A stretch of 64,000 nucleotides of DNA from Anaeramoeba ignava (lineage: Eukaryota > Metamonada > Anaeramoebidae): positions 39,550 to 103,549 of the forward strand of contig JAPDFW010000003.1 in the NCBI GenBank assembly GCA_028826165.1, written 5' to 3'. A program made the translations under genes and the position numbers. The notes under the pieces were generated by a model. That model ran no database searches. It was given only the letters and a program-made list of their open reading frames with translations, and was not told the DNA's origin. Below, piece after piece: positions 1 through 13,723 of this stretch (positions are counted from its first letter, which is position 1; each line of letters starts with the position of its first letter).

Positions 1-375
1 AATTGAAAAGGAAAAAAATGAAAATAAAAAAAATTAAAAATTAATTAAAAAAAAAGATTTTTTTTTTGCTTTTTTTTTTATTTTAGTTCCAACTTTAATA
101 AATAAAATAAAATAAATAAAATAATTTTAAATTAAAAAAAATTAATTTAAAAAAAATAAATTAAAAAAAAAATCTTTAATTAAATTTTAAATTTAAATTT
201 GAATTTAACATTAATTTAACATTAATTTGATTTAATTTAATTAAATTAAAATAAAAATATTTTTTAAAAATTAAATTTGAATTTGATTTGAATTTGGATT
301 TTTATTTGAATTTTGAATTAAAATGAAATTGAAATGAAAATGAAATAAAAATTGAAAATAAAATGGAAATTAAAA
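1..375. other. AT-rich gene-free edge
   Basis: The left edge holds A/T homopolymers and irregular AAATT/TTTGAA runs with no supportable reading frame. It lies downstream of the stop codon of the minus-strand VIT/vWA gene, so part of it is probably that gene's 3' UTR. Confidence 0.6.
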
Positions 376-3300
376 TTAAAATAATTGTTTTGCTTTTTGT
401 TTTAATTCATCAGCTTTCATTGTTTTGCAATTCTTTCCAATCCAATTTGATGCTTTTTTAGCAATTAATTCCCATTCAATAGATTTATCATTAAAAAATA
501 TTTCAAAATAAGCAAGTGCAATAGCTGTTGCCCAAATAATTTCAGAAATATCTTTTGGAATATTATCAGTAATTTTCTTTTTATCAATTCCCATTAAAGA
601 AATAAAAGAACTTGAAAGAGGAAATGAACCATCTGCATTTTGAAGATCAATTACTTTATAAAGATTTCCAGAAGGTTGAGTTGGTTTTGTTGGTTCTTTT
701 GGTTTTTTGGTTCTTTATCTTTTTTTTGTTTTTCTTCTTTTTCATCTTCACTTTCAGAATCACTTGAACTTTCTTTTGATTTTGATTTTGATTTTGATTT
801 TGATTCTGATTTTGATTCTGATTTTGATTTTGATTTTGATTTTGATTTTGATTTTGATTTTGATTCTGATTTTGATTTTGATTCTGATTCTGATTTTTGA
901 TTTTTGTTCTTATTTTTCTTTTTATGTTTATTTTTATGTTTATTTTTATGTTTAGAATGATTCTCACTCATTTTATAATCACGAGAATGAGAGTGTTTAG
1001 CTTTAGAATGATGAAAATGAGAGTGTTTAGCTTTAGAATGATGAAAATGAGAGTGTTTAGCTTTGGAATGATGAATATGAGAGTTCTGAGGTAAAGAATT
1101 ATTATATTGGTTTTGTAATGAATAATTCAATGAATTTTGATTTTGATATTGAGGTTGATATTGATTCTGATTATGAAATTGATTAAAATTATGAAATTGA
1201 TTAAAATTTTGATTTCGATTATGAAGTTGACTAAATTTTCGATATTGATTAAAATTTTGATTAAAATTAAGATTTTGATTAAAATTAAGATTTTGATATT
1301 GATGTTGATATTGATTCTGATTATGAAATGAATTAGAATTAGGATCAGGAGGCAAGAGATAATTGTTGGAATTCTGATTATTTTGTGATAACAATATCCC
1401 ACGATTCGTTTGGGAAGGATGTAATTTCCAAGAATTTATTGGAATTACTGGAACAGAATTTTGATTATAAATGTTGGTTTCAGTTTGTTGAACTGATATT
1501 TTACGAGTAATCATTTCTCCTAAATCTTGTTCATTTGAATCTTGTTCTAAATCTTTAACAACTGAAATGAAACTTGTTTTACTTGACATAACTCCTGCTT
1601 TAGTTGATAATTCAATTATTTTCTTATCAATATCTTTTTCTGTTTTGCCTGTTATTACTTTTCCATTTTCATCATGAAATTGACTTATTTTATTTTCTAA
1701 ATCTTTGATCATTTTTCTTGCTGCTAAACAATGAATTGATTTTCCTTCAATTCCATCTTCTTTGGGATTTAGTTTCATTTTCCATTCTACTTTTTTTTCT
1801 GATGATATTCCTCTTAATGTTGCTTCAACTTCTTCTCCATTTTTCAATAATGCATATACAAGAAGTCTTGTTTCAGCAAATATTGATGGTAATCGATATG
1901 GAACAACAATATCGGGTTTAGTTCCTTTCCATTCAATTTTAACATTGGTTATTGCTGGTTGTAATGCTCTTTTTAATTGTCTCATAACTGATGGTCGAAT
2001 ATCTTCATTATTTACAATAAATTCTGCTTTTCCTCCTCCTGCTTCTGCTATTCCACTAACTAATGCTCTTGATGCTGATGCTCCAACTCCAAATGTAAAT
2101 ACTCTTGTTGTTGATGATTGGAATCTAACTAAATTAATAATTTCATCTGTATTATATACTTCTCCATCAGTTAATAAAAATACTTGTCTTGCATATCCTG
2201 TTTTGGGTTCTTTAGAAAATATATATTTTAATGGTCCAAGTAATGATGTTCCTCCAAGGTTAGCTTTTAATTTATTTGCATGTTCTTTAGCTTTTTCTAA
2301 TGATTTTTGTGAATAAGTTTCACTTTCTGGAAATAATGTTTTATATTTTGATCCAAATCCAATTATATTAAAAACACAAGTTTCAGGAATTGCATGTAAA
2401 AATATTTTCAAAGTTTCAGCAACTGATCTTATTGGTGAACCACTCATACTTCCACTTCTATCAATCAAGAATATTAATTCAGTTCTTACATCTTTTTCTG
2501 AAAGATCTGGATAAAATGATAATAAAGCTGCATATTCTTTTTCTTCTTCATTTTTGGTTTTTTCATATTGGATAATTGCTCTTGGTTGATGAGGTTCTGA
2601 AACTTCAATTAAAACTTCAAAATCTTTTGAAAATGATTCTTTTGGATCTGAAAGTAATGTAACAGTTGCAAATTTCTTGTTAATTTGAGATGAAATTTCA
2701 TGAGATTGAGATTTAATGTTTGTAATTTCACTTGCCATTGTAACATTAAGATTTAAAGATAAACCAAATGTAACTTTTGGAGTATAATTTGTTTCAAGAA
2801 GGGGAGTAACATCATTAATTTCCATTTCATTAGGAACAAAAGGAGGTGTTATTGTTGTTGGTAAAAAGAATCTTAATTCTTTATTTTCTGTTGCAATTAA
2901 TTCTGTAACATATCTTATTGTAACAATACATTGTTTTTCAGGAGGAATATTTCCAACACTCATATTAAATACTCCTTCAATTTCTTGTTCCATTTTGATT
3001 CTATTTTTATTTTTAAATTAAATATTGATTAAATATAAATTAAATATTAATAAAATATAAATTAAATATAAATAATGAAATAAATACGCTGTGTGACCTT
3101 GAGCAATAGCATCATCATATTTATCTTTTGCTTTTTCTTTTTCTTTTACTTCTCCAATAACATGTTTTCCTTCCATAAATACTTCAAATCCACAAATTGA
3201 ACATTCTGGATCAAGTGGAAAAACGAAAATTAGTTTCTATTGGTTGTTTTTCTCTGTTTTCATATCTTTGATTAATTGTAACTTCTGCTGTAAAATCAAC

Positions 3301-3378
3301 AATATTTGCTGTAACTGATACTCCTCTTAATGGAACATTTTCTTCAGTTTTTTTATTTATTAATCCTAATTTAACCAT
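376..3378 (-). CDS. VIT and von Willebrand A domain protein (VWA5A-like), two apparent frame breaks
   Basis: The protein has an N-terminal VIT domain, a vWA domain with MIDAS motif DRSGSMSG, a His/Ser/Lys-rich low-complexity region, and a short conserved C-terminal domain ending KAKQLF. Exon 1 is 3378-3088 and exon 2 is 3000-376; the intron 3001-3087 is only 87 bp and splits a codon after two bases. Exon 1 is 291 bp where the intact paralogue at 22669-26606 has 290. One extra base near 3217-3231 breaks the frame within the conserved NFVFPLDPEC-like stretch. A second shift near 660-760 puts the C-terminal segment (LYKVIDLQNADGSFPL onward) into another frame. Correcting both would give about 971 residues. 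Both breaks lie near A/T runs, so assembly error is as likely as pseudogenisation. VIT/vWA proteins are probably adhesion or scaffold proteins; the substrate is unknown. Confidence 0.8.
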
Positions 3379-4079
3379 TATTTATTTACTTATTTTTGAT
3401 GTGTTTCTTTAATTTAATTTATTTTTGTTTTTGTTTTTGTTTTTGTTTTTGTTTTTGAAATAAATTTCCAATTTAAAAAGAAAAAATGATTCTTATTTTA
3501 TATTTACTTTTCTTTTATTCTTTTTTTTTTCCTTTTTATTTTATTTTTTGTTTTATTTTAATTTTATTTTTCTATTTTATTTTGATTTATTTTCCATTTT
3601 TTTCTTTTTAATTTTATTTATTTTTATTTGATGAAAAAAAAAAAGAAGAAAAAAAAAAATTCAAAAAGGAGAAAAAAAAAAAATGGGAAAAAAACAAAAA
3701 TTAAAATTAAAATTATTTTAATAAAAAGAATAAAAGATCAATTAAAGAATTAATTTGAAAAAAATATCAAAAAGTGAAAAAAATAAAAAAATCTTTATTC
3801 TTTTTAATAAAAATATCTTTTATTTTATTAATAATTAAATAATATTAAAAGATCTTTTTTTTTATTTTGAAAAACTTCCATAAAAACAAAACAAACAAAA
3901 AACAAACAAACAAAAATAAACACCTAACAATAAAATTTAAACAGAAACAAAAACAAAAATAAAAACAAAACACACAAATACAAAAAACAAAAACACAAAC
4001 ATTTTTTTTTTAACAAAATTTTTTTTAAAAAACAAAAAATGAAAAGATCATTTTTTTTCTTTTTTAAATTTTTTTCAGA
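3379..4079. other. Intergenic region between divergent VIT/vWA and SANT genes
   Basis: It contains a short TTTTTG run (about 3420-3460), mixed A/T homopolymers, and an A/C-rich stretch of AAAC and AAACA units (about 3885-4000). A TCA followed by eight T lies at 4048, just before the SANT start. No gene is visible. Confidence 0.5.
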
Positions 4080-7000
4080 ATGAGTTTTGGTTTTCGAAAC
4101 GAATTTGATTTATTTGACTTTGATGATCCAGAATTTCAAGACAGATTTTCATCACCTCGAATTAATCAATTTTCATTCCAAGAAGAACTTATTGAATCAA
4201 AGTAAAATTTTTTTATTAATTCACGACATTAAATAAAATAACAAAACATTTGACGTTCTCAATCGTTATTCTTGATTGGAAATTTTTGATTTAAAACAAT
4301 AAATTCATTCTTTATTTTTTTTTTTAAAATAATTTTTTTTAAATAAATTTTTTTTAGTCTTCTTCAACAAACAAAAGATTCAACAATTAAGTTTCCAGAT
4401 ATGGAAACAAATTCTAAAAAAGAACAACAAGGCATTCCACAACAGCAAAGACAACAAGAAAAGTAAATAAAACCAATTAAAAATTCGAATAAAAATTAAA
4501 ATTAAAATTAAAATTAAAATTACAATTACAATTAAAATTAAAATTGAAATTAAAATTCATTTATAATATTAAAATTAAAATTAAAATTAAAATTAAAATT
4601 ACAATTCATTTATAATATTAAAATTAATATTAAAATTAAAATTAAAATTAAAATTAAAATTGAAATTAAAATTAAAATTAAAATTAAAATTAAAATTAAA
4701 ATTAAAATTAAAATTAAAATTGAAATTAAAATTAAAATTAAAATTAAAATTAAAATTAAAATTAAAATTAAAATTAAAATTAAAATTACAATTAAAATTC
4801 ATTTATAAAATTACAATTAAAATTAAAATTAAAATTAAAATTAAAATTAAAATTAAAATTAAAATTCAAATTAAAATTCAATTTAAAATTACAATTAAAA
4901 TTAAAATTAAAATTAAAATTAAAATTCATTTATAAAATTAAAATTCAAATTAAAATTAAAATTAAAATTAAAATTACAATTAAAATTAAAATAAAAATTA
5001 AAATTAAAATTCATTTATAAAATTAAAATTACAATTAAAATTAAAATTACAATTAAAATTAAAATTAAAATTAAAATTAAAATTAAAATTAAAATTAAAA
5101 ATTAAAATTTAAAATTAAAATCAAAATTAAAATTAAAATTAAAATTAAAATTAAAAATTAAAATTAAAATTAAAATTAAATTAATTTTATAAAATTAAAA
5201 TTAAAATTAAAATTAAAATTAAAATTAAAATTAAAATTAAAATTGAAATTAAAATTAAAATTGAAATTAAAATTAAAATCAAAATTAAAATTAAAATCAA
5301 AATTAAAATCAAAATTAAAAATTAAAATTAAAATCAAAATTAAAATCAAAAATTAAAATTAAAAATTAAAATTAAAATTAAAATTAAAATTTCAAATTAA
5401 AATTAAAATTAAAATTAAAATTAAAATTAAAATTAAAATTAAAATTAAAATTAAAATTAAAATTAAAATTAAAATTAAAATTAAAATTAAAATTAAAATT
5501 AAAATTAAAATTAAAATTAAATTTCATTTATAAAATTAAAATTAAAATAAATTAAAATTCATTTATAATATTAAACTTGTCTTTTTTCTTCTTTAAAATT
5601 CTTTAAGAAATCGTGAATCAACATCTAATATTACAAAAAACCAATCATCACACTTTCCAATTATGAACCAAGGCACATCAGTATTTAGTTTGTTTCCAAA
5701 CGAGAGACAGTACCAACCAACATACCAGAAAAATGAAAATATGCAAGGCCAAATGTATCCGTTTTATCACACATCAGATTACTCAATGGACTTGAATTTT
5801 CCAACAAAAGGTTTTGAACAAGAAAAATTTGATTTCGCAAACCCAATTTCAGATCCAACGTTTTCTCTTATGAGTATTCACGACAAACAAGATTCATTCT
5901 CGATGATATCCCCAAAACAAACTTCTATTTCTACACATAAAATACCCCCAAATTACGGAAATTTCACAACATATAACTACCAGTTTCCTCAGTATCCAGC
6001 CTACAAACCAATCAATAACCAAGTTGGGAATACACTAGATCTTCATGATTCGACTGATTATAACGACACAAACCCAATTGATTTCATAAAGGCAAATAAA
6101 GACCAAGAAAACGATTACGAATATAATTACCAAAATATCAATGAATTCGAACAGCCAAATCAAAATACAGGTGGAAACAGGAATAGTGAAAGTTCACTTA
6201 GAAATGAGTATGATTACGATGATGAATACAATAACGATTACAGATTTGAAAATGAAAATGAAAACGAAAACGAAAATGAAAACGAAAACGAAAATGATAA
6301 TGAAAACGAAAACGATAATCATAGTCATAATCAAAAAATTAAAAATAATCAAAATAAATTTGTAAATATAAATATAAATGAAGAACAACAACATGGTAGA
6401 AAATCACCGAAAAATTTGAAAAAGAACCAAAAAAGAAAGAAAAAGGAGGTTGAAGTATCAAATGAAATTAAAAAATCCAAACAAAAAACAAATACGGAGC
6501 AAAGAAAAAACGCAGAAAAAAAAAGGGTTGCGAAGAAAGAAATCATCAAAAGAAAGCCCACTTCGTCGACAAAAAAGTTGCGAACAATCCTAGTGAAACC
6601 CAAAGTGAACCCATCGATGCCACTTCAAAACGATGGGAAACAACCGAAAAGCGAAAGAGCTTATATTCTTCAATGCGCAGGCAAGTTTGGCATCCGCAGA
6701 TTGCAACCTTTTTGGGATAATTTAAAAACAAGGAAGGTCCCCAAAATAACAAAGCAAGAGTCAGAAAATTCGAAGGCAAAAAAAGCAAATAAAGAAAAGA
6801 AAAAGAAAAGAAACCGCTTTGTCAAGTCAAAGCAGGCAACAAAACATTTCCACGAAATCAACTGGTTTGATGAAGAAGTTGCGATTTTTAGAGAATTCGT
6901 TGTTGCCTTTGGAAGAGACTGGAAAAAAATCTCCGACTTGATGGGCAACACTAAAAGTCCAACACAAATCAAGGCTCTTTATTATAAAAAACGGCTTGAG

Positions 7001-8077
7001 GTTTTCTCAGACGTTCTTGGAATTGATGAAGATGAGGAATTCGAAATTCCTGCCCAAAGAACCATCATAAACAAGCAAAATAATTCAAATCCAAATCCAA
7101 ATCCAAATCAAAATGAAAATGAAAATGAAAATGATAATGAAACAACTTTTTCAAAACCTCATTTTGTCGAAAAAACAGAGTTTATCAAAGGAAGTATTTT
7201 TCGATCAAACTCAGGATTGCCGCGGATTTTCCAACAAAATACAACGAATTTAAAGCAGTCAAAAAGTTTGCAACAAATCCACAACGAACTTGAAAAAAAT
7301 ACACTTGAGAATAGATCAATCCTAAATTCAAACTCAATTTGGATAGAATCCAACGAAATAATGGTTGATCTTGAAAACATGAGCGAAGAATGCGTTGCAA
7401 AAGCGAAAATTGTATTCCAAGCAATGCCCCAAATCACGCTTCAAGAAATGAAGCTTTGGTCAAATATTTTCGACAAAGTCACGCTTCTTGGAGAAACCGA
7501 ACCTGATGTGAAAATGATTCGCGACTGGAAATCACTAACAAATGCGCATTTCTCAAAACTGAAGATTGGAGAGCCTCATTTATTTTATGCAGAATATATT
7601 TCCGTTTTCCACGAAACACTTTCTTTGATTCCAATTAAAAACGCAATCAAATTAATCACAATCCAAAATCTTGACGAACAGAAATCGTGGATAGCTGAGT
7701 ATTTTGTTGCAATTTTACTTGCGTTGACAATTTCAATTAACCATTCTGTTCTTAAAGAAAAACTTGAAAAATCACAAGTTGTTTTTTCTTTTGATCGAAT
7801 TGTTAATGATAAAGAATTCACTCAAATGTCAAAACAAAGTTTGAATTCAATTAAACTGTTTTTATCTTGGTTGGAACTTCGTTTGCAAGCTAAAAAATTC
7901 CTCCAAATTAAAGCTGAGCAAATTAGTTCTATTCATATTCGCAACATTAACGAACTCACTGAAACTACTGATATTTTAGTTAAAATGAGAGATCTTATTC
8001 AGGAATTTAGAATGTTTAAATTATTGATTCTCGAAATAGTTTCTCAAGTTTTCATTTCATTCATTCAAACAATTTAG
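4080..8077 (+). CDS. SANT/Myb domain nuclear protein
   Basis: Three exons join in frame: 4080-4201, 4358-4462 and 5608-8077 (898 residues); both introns split a codon after two bases. Around residues 490-545 is a SANT/Myb domain: a tryptophan start (NWFDEEVAIFREF), a central GRDWKKISDLMG, and SPTQIKALYYKKR at the third helix. This resembles the SANT domains of corepressors such as NCoR/CoREST. The N-terminal 200 residues are Asn/Gln/Tyr-rich and followed by an Asn-Glu tract and a strongly basic Lys-rich stretch, which could be a nuclear localisation region. The C-terminal 250 residues are predicted helical and unrecognised. The second intron is 1145 bp, almost all AAAATT hexamer. A chromatin or transcription role is inferred from the SANT domain alone; no specific orthologue is claimed. 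Confidence 0.75.
4463..5607 (+). repeat. AAAATT hexamer array filling intron 2 of the SANT gene
   Basis: The 1145 bp intron is nearly all AAAATT units with occasional GAAATT, CAAATT or CAATTA variants. Several copies of the TTCATTTATAAAATT motif are embedded in sense orientation. Repeat ORFs of (LK)n, (IK)n and (NF)n type cross it but are artefacts. Confidence 0.9.
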
Positions 8078-8431
8078 GTTAATTTTTTCCCAATTTTTTT
8101 TTTGTTGTGAATTATTCAATCTAAAAGAAGGAAACCAAATTTAGAACAAAAAAAAAACAATTTAAAAAAATTATTTAAAAATTATTACTTGATTACAATT
8201 TAAAAAAAAATAATATATTTTTCAATTCTTTTTAAGTTTTAATTGGATAATTCGAAAAAAAAAAAGAAAAAGAAATTGAAATTGTTTTTATTTTTAAAAG
8301 AAAAAAAAAATATCAAAACAATTTAAACAAAAAGAAACAATTTTTTTTTTTAAAAAGAGTAGATAAAATCAATAAAATTTAAAATTAAAAATTAAAAATT
8401 TAATTTTCATTTTTTTCATTTTAAAAATAAA
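8078..8431. other. Intergenic region between SANT and MTR4 genes
   Basis: A/T homopolymer-rich spacer with no ORF. Two TTTTCATT elements lie at about 8404-8420, just upstream of the MTR4 start codon. Confidence 0.5.
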
Positions 8432-11400
8432 ATGTCAATTTTTTCAGATAAATTATTTGATTCTTTTCAAATAAATAAAAAAAAACCTTTAAAAAAAAAA
8501 GAGGAAACAAATCAATTTAAAAATCCAAATCAAAAAATATATACAAAAAATTTTCAAAAGCCAAAACAAAAAAACGTACAAAGAAATAAAAAGAAAATTA
8601 ATGAAAAAAGTCAAATAAAAAATAATTTAGAGAATGAGAATAAAGAAGATGAAGATGATGAAGATTCTTTAATAGAAAAAGAGAAAATTGATAAAACAAT
8701 ATCAGCAGAAATTGGAGAAGTATTTATAGAAAATTGTTTACATGAAGTTTCTCTTCCTGAAGGATATGATATTAAAGGAAATGAAGGTTAAAATTAAAAT
8801 TCATTTATAAAATTTTAAATTTAATTAAAATTTAAAATTTTTTTTTATTTATTTAGATATTTTTAATCCTATTTATCCACAAGAACCTGCAAGAAATTAT
8901 CCTTTTAAATTAGATCCTTTTCAAAAAACTGGAATTGCTTGTTTGAATAGAGGTGATTCTGTTATTGTTTCTGCGCATACTTCTGCAGGAAAAACTGTTG
9001 TTGCTGAGTAAATTCATTTATAAAATCAAAATTAAAATTCATTTATAAAATTAAAATTAAATTAAAATTCAAATTAAAATTAAAATTAAAATTAAAATTA
9101 AAATTCAAATTAATATTAAAATTAAAAATAAAATCAAAATTAAAATTAAAATTAAAATTAAAATCAAAATTCATTTATAAAATTAAAATTAAAATTCATT
9201 TATAAAATTAAAATTAAAATTAAAATCAAAAGATATGCTATCGCACAAGCTTTAAAAAATAATGCAAGAGTTATTTATACATCTCCAATTAAAGTATTTT
9301 TTTTCTAAACAAAATCTTTGTTTCCATTATTTATTTCCATATTTATTTTATAAAAAAAAATCAAGGCTTTAAGTAATCAAAAATATAGAGAACTTAGTGA
9401 TGAATTTAAAGATGCAGGACTTATGACTGGAGATGTTACAATTAATCCAAATTCATCTTGTATTGTTATGACAACAGAAGTAAAAAATTCAATTAAAAAA
9501 TTCAATTAAAAAATTCAAATAAAAATTTCAATTAAAAAATTCAATTAAAAAATTTCAATATTATTACTATTTAATAAGATTCTTCGTAACATGCTTTATA
9601 GAGGATCGGAAATTCTCAGAGAAGTTCAATGTGTTATATTTGATGAAATTCATTATATGAAAGATATTGGTTTGAAATCTTTTAAATCAAAATTAAAAAT
9701 GAAATTTAAAATTAAAATTAAAATTAAAATTAAAATTAAAATTAAAATTAAAATTAAAATTAAAATTTAAAATTAAAATTAAAATTAAAATGAAATTCAA
9801 AATTAAAATCAAAAATAAAATTCAAAATTAAAATGAAATTTAAAATTCAAAATCAAAATTAAAATCAAAATTAAAATCAAAATTAAAATTAATATTAAAA
9901 TTAAAATTAAAATTCAAAATGAAATTCAAAATTTAAATTTAAAATTGAATTGGTAATAATTATTAGAAAGAGGAGTAGTTTGGGAAGAAACAATTATTCT
10001 TCTTCCAGATACAATTAGATTTGTTTTTTTATCTGCAACAATTCCTAATGCAAAAGAATTTTCTGATTGGATTGCAAAAATTCATTCACAACCTTGTCAT
10101 GTTGTTTATTCAGATGTTAGACCAATTCCTTTACAACATTACGTATTTCCTGCAGGTGGAAATGGTTTATATTTAGTTGTTGATGAACAAGGAAATTTTA
10201 GGGTTATTTTTAATTTAAATTTTTAATTTAAATTTTTATTTATTAATTTTTAATTATTAATTTTTAATTGAAATTTTTAATTATTAATTTTTAAAATAGG
10301 AAAAAAATTTCCAAAAAGCAATGTCTGTAATTTCAAATGCTCCAAATCAATGTATGAATAAAAAATAAATTTATTATTCTTTTTAGGATGAAAATGGAAA
10401 TAATTTTATTGATTTTTTATTATTAATAATTTGTGTTGGAAATATTAAGATAATGATAGAAGACCACAAAATCAAAAATATAAATCAGATATTTATAAGA
10501 TTATTAATTTGATTCTTGAAAGAAAATTTGAGCCTGTTATTGTGTTTAGTTTTAGTAGAAAAGAGTGTGAAATTAAAGCTTTAAAACTTGCTAAAGTGAT
10601 TATTTTTATTTGATGAAAGAAAATTATTGAATTATTTATATTTATAATTATTTATAATTATTTTTATTGTTGAAAAAATTGAAATAATAGATGGATCTTA
10701 ATGATGAAAATGAAAAAACTTTAGTTGATGAAATTTTTACTAATGCTATTGATTCTTTATCAGATGAAGACAAGAAAATTCCAGCAGTTTGTTAAAAAAA
10801 AAAAGAAAAAAAAATATTTTTAATTAAATATTAAAATATTATTATTATTATAATTATAAACTTTTTGTTAAAAGGTTCAACATATTCTTCCTTTATTAAA
10901 AAGAGGAATTGCTATTCATCATTCAGGATTATTACCAATTCTTAAAGAAGTTATTGAAATTTTATTTCAAGAAGGTTTAGTCAAAGTATTTGATAATAAT
11001 TTGATAATAATTTAATAATAATTTCAAAATAATTTAATAATAATTTAATAATAATTTAATAATAATTTCAAAATAATTTAATAATTTAATAATAATTTCA
11101 AAATAATTTGATAATAATTTAATAATTTAAAAATAATTTAATAATAATTTAATAATAAATGATAATAATTTAATAATAATTTAATAATAATTTAATAATA
11201 ATTTGATAATAATTTCTTTAATAATAATTTAATAATAATTTCATAATAATTTAATAATAATTTCATAATAATTTAATAATAATTTAATAATAAATTCATA
11301 ATAATTTGATAATTTATAATAAAAGGTTTTATTTGCAACAGAGACATTTTCAATGGGATTAAATATGCCAGCAAAAACAGTAATATTTAGTAGTGTAAGA

Positions 11401-13723
11401 AAATTTGATGGAAGTTCATTTAGATATATAACATGTGGAGAATATACACAAATGTCAGGAAGAGCAGGAAGACGTGGTCTTGATCAAAGAGGAATTGTTA
11501 TTACAATGCTTGATGAGAAAATGGAACCTTCTGATGCAAAAAATACTTTGAGAGGAGATCTCGATCCTTTGAATTCTACTTTCCATCTTAGTTATAATAT
11601 GTTGTTAAATTTATTGAGAGTTGAGGATATTGATCCTGAATATCTTCTTTCTAAATCTTTTCATCAATTCCAAAATGAAAGAAAACATCCAGAATTACAA
11701 GAAAGTATATTTCAAAAATTATTTAAAAAATTATTTCAAAAATTATTTATAAAATTATTTATAAAATTATTTCAAAAATTATTTCAAAAATTATTTATAA
11801 AATTATTTATAAAATTATTTATAAAATTATTTCAAAAATTATTTCAAAAATTATTTATAAAATTATTATAAAATCAAATACAAAATTATTTATAAAATTA
11901 TTTATAAAATTATTTATAAAATTATTTATAAAATTATTTATAAAATTATTTATAAAATTAATTATTAAATTATTTATAAAATTATTTATAAAATTATTAA
12001 TAAAATTATTTATAAAATTATTTTCAAAAATTATTTCAAAAATTATTTATAAAATCAAATACAAAATTATTTATAAAATTATTTATAAAATTATTTCAAA
12101 AATTATTTATAAAATTATTTATAAAATTATTTATAAAATTATTTATAAAATTATTTATAAAATTATTTATAAAATTATATATTAAATTATTTATAAAATT
12201 ATTTATAAAATTATTTATAAAATTATTAATAAAATTATTTATAAAATTATTTATAAAATTAAATATAAAATTATTTATAAAATTATTTATAAAATTATTT
12301 ATAAAATTAATTATTAAATTATTTATAAAATTATTTATTAAATTAAATATAAAATTATTTATAAAAAATTTCAAAAGATCTCCAAAAACTTCAATTACAA
12401 TTTGATTCTTTAAATATTGAAGAGGAAAAAAGTGTAACAGAATTTCATTCTGTAAAACAACAAATCGATAATTTAAAACAAAAAATCAAGGAAATCACAT
12501 TCAAACCAGTAAATATCCTTCCATTTCTTCAACAAGGAAGATTAGTGAAAATCAAGACAATAAAACAAGATTGGGATTGGGGAATAATGATTGATTTCGA
12601 ATATATTTATGATAACAACCCAAAAGGAGAAATAATAATAAATGGAGAAGCAACAGATTATGTGATGAATATAATAATTGAAACAAAACAAAATTCAAAT
12701 TCAAATTCAAATTCAAATATAAATGAAGAACCAGAAGCAGTTGAAGAAACCAATCGAGGAAACGGAGAAATGAAAATATTGCAGTTTCCTCTTCTTAGTT
12801 TGGATCAAGTAAGTCTTCTTCGAGTTCCAATTCCAAACGATGTACGAAGAAGCGAGAATGTTCAACATTATAAAAGAGTTCTTTCCGAAATTCGGAAAAG
12901 ATTTGAAAAAAACATCCCACTTTTGGATCCAGTGAAGGATATGAAAATAAGTGATAAAAACTTCAATAAATTTGTGGAAAGAGTGAATAATTTAGAAGGA
13001 AGAATGATAAACCAAAAAATATTCCAGAACAATCAAATGACAGAAGAGTACCAAAAGTACCAAGAAAAGCTCAATTTACAGGAGCAAATTGATGGTGTAA
13101 GAAAATCGCTTAAGGAATCTGAGGATGTTTTATTGAAAGAAAATCTGAAATACATGAAAAGAGTACTGAGAAAATTGGGATATACTAACAACGAGAATAT
13201 CATTGAAACCAAGGGAAGAATTGCATGTGAAATCAGCTCAGGAGACGAACTGCTAATTACAGAGATGATTTTCTCAGGAGCGTTTAATGAAATGGAAGTG
13301 GAACAAATTGTGGCTTTATCAAGTTGTTTTGTTTTCCAAGAAAAAGTGGACGAAATGTTAAAATTGAGAGAAGAACTTGAAACTCCCTTCCAAAAATTAC
13401 AATCAACAGCGCGATCGATAGCAATGGTTGCGCAGGAATGCAGAGTCGATATTGATATTGATAGATATGTTGAATCTTTTAAGCCAAATTTAATGGAAGT
13501 TGTTTATGAATGGGCAAAAGGAAAATCTTTTCTTGAAATTTCGAAAATGACGAATATTTTTGAGGGAAGTGTTATTCGCACAATGAGAAGATTGGATGAA
13601 ATTTTAAGGCAAATGTGTGCTGCTGCTCGTGCTATTGGAAATGGAGAATTGGAAGAGAAGTTTGCTCAAGGAATTACAAAAATTAAAAGAGATGTTGTTT
13701 TTGCAGCCAGTCTTTATTTATAA
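8432..13723 (+). CDS. MTR4: MTR4-type DExH RNA helicase (nuclear exosome cofactor)
   Basis: Twelve exons join without a frame break: 8432-8786, 8857-9007, 9233-9293, 9366-9479, 9579-9669, 9967-10202, 10300-10351, 10450-10595, 10691-10786, 10875-10985, 11326-11704 and 12378-13723. The product is 1045 residues, matching the usual size of eukaryotic Mtr4. Visible motifs are Walker [13 protein letters not shown] box FDEIHYMKD, motif [43 protein letters not shown], and motif [12 protein letters not shown] (about 513-522). The arch/KOW region follows, and the end [20 protein letters not shown] is the Mtr4 C-terminal signature. Mtr4 unwinds structured RNA in the TRAMP and related complexes and feeds it to the nuclear exosome. 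Most introns are 70-300 bp; the last two are 340 and 673 bp because of repeat arrays. Introns 1 and 2 carry the sense TTCATTTATAAAATT motif. Confidence 0.97.
10986..11325 (+). repeat. AATAATTTAATA array in MTR4 intron 10
   Basis: This 340 bp intron is built of AATAATTTAATA-like units with TTTCAA variants. It is flanked by exons encoding the LFQEGLVK and [15 protein letters not shown] segments, which join in frame. Confidence 0.85.
11705..12377 (+). repeat. 12-bp AAAATTATTTAT array in MTR4 intron 11
   Basis: The 673 bp intron is a near-perfect tandem array with a 12-base period (AAAATTATTTAT; also AAAATTATTTCA). Removing it joins PELQE to [12 protein letters not shown] in the expected Mtr4 frame, with donor GTATAT and acceptor TCAAAAG. 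Confidence 0.9.

Noticed and set aside
4599..4935. (NF)n and (KL)n frames
   Set aside because: Artefacts of the AAAATT array in the SANT intron 2.
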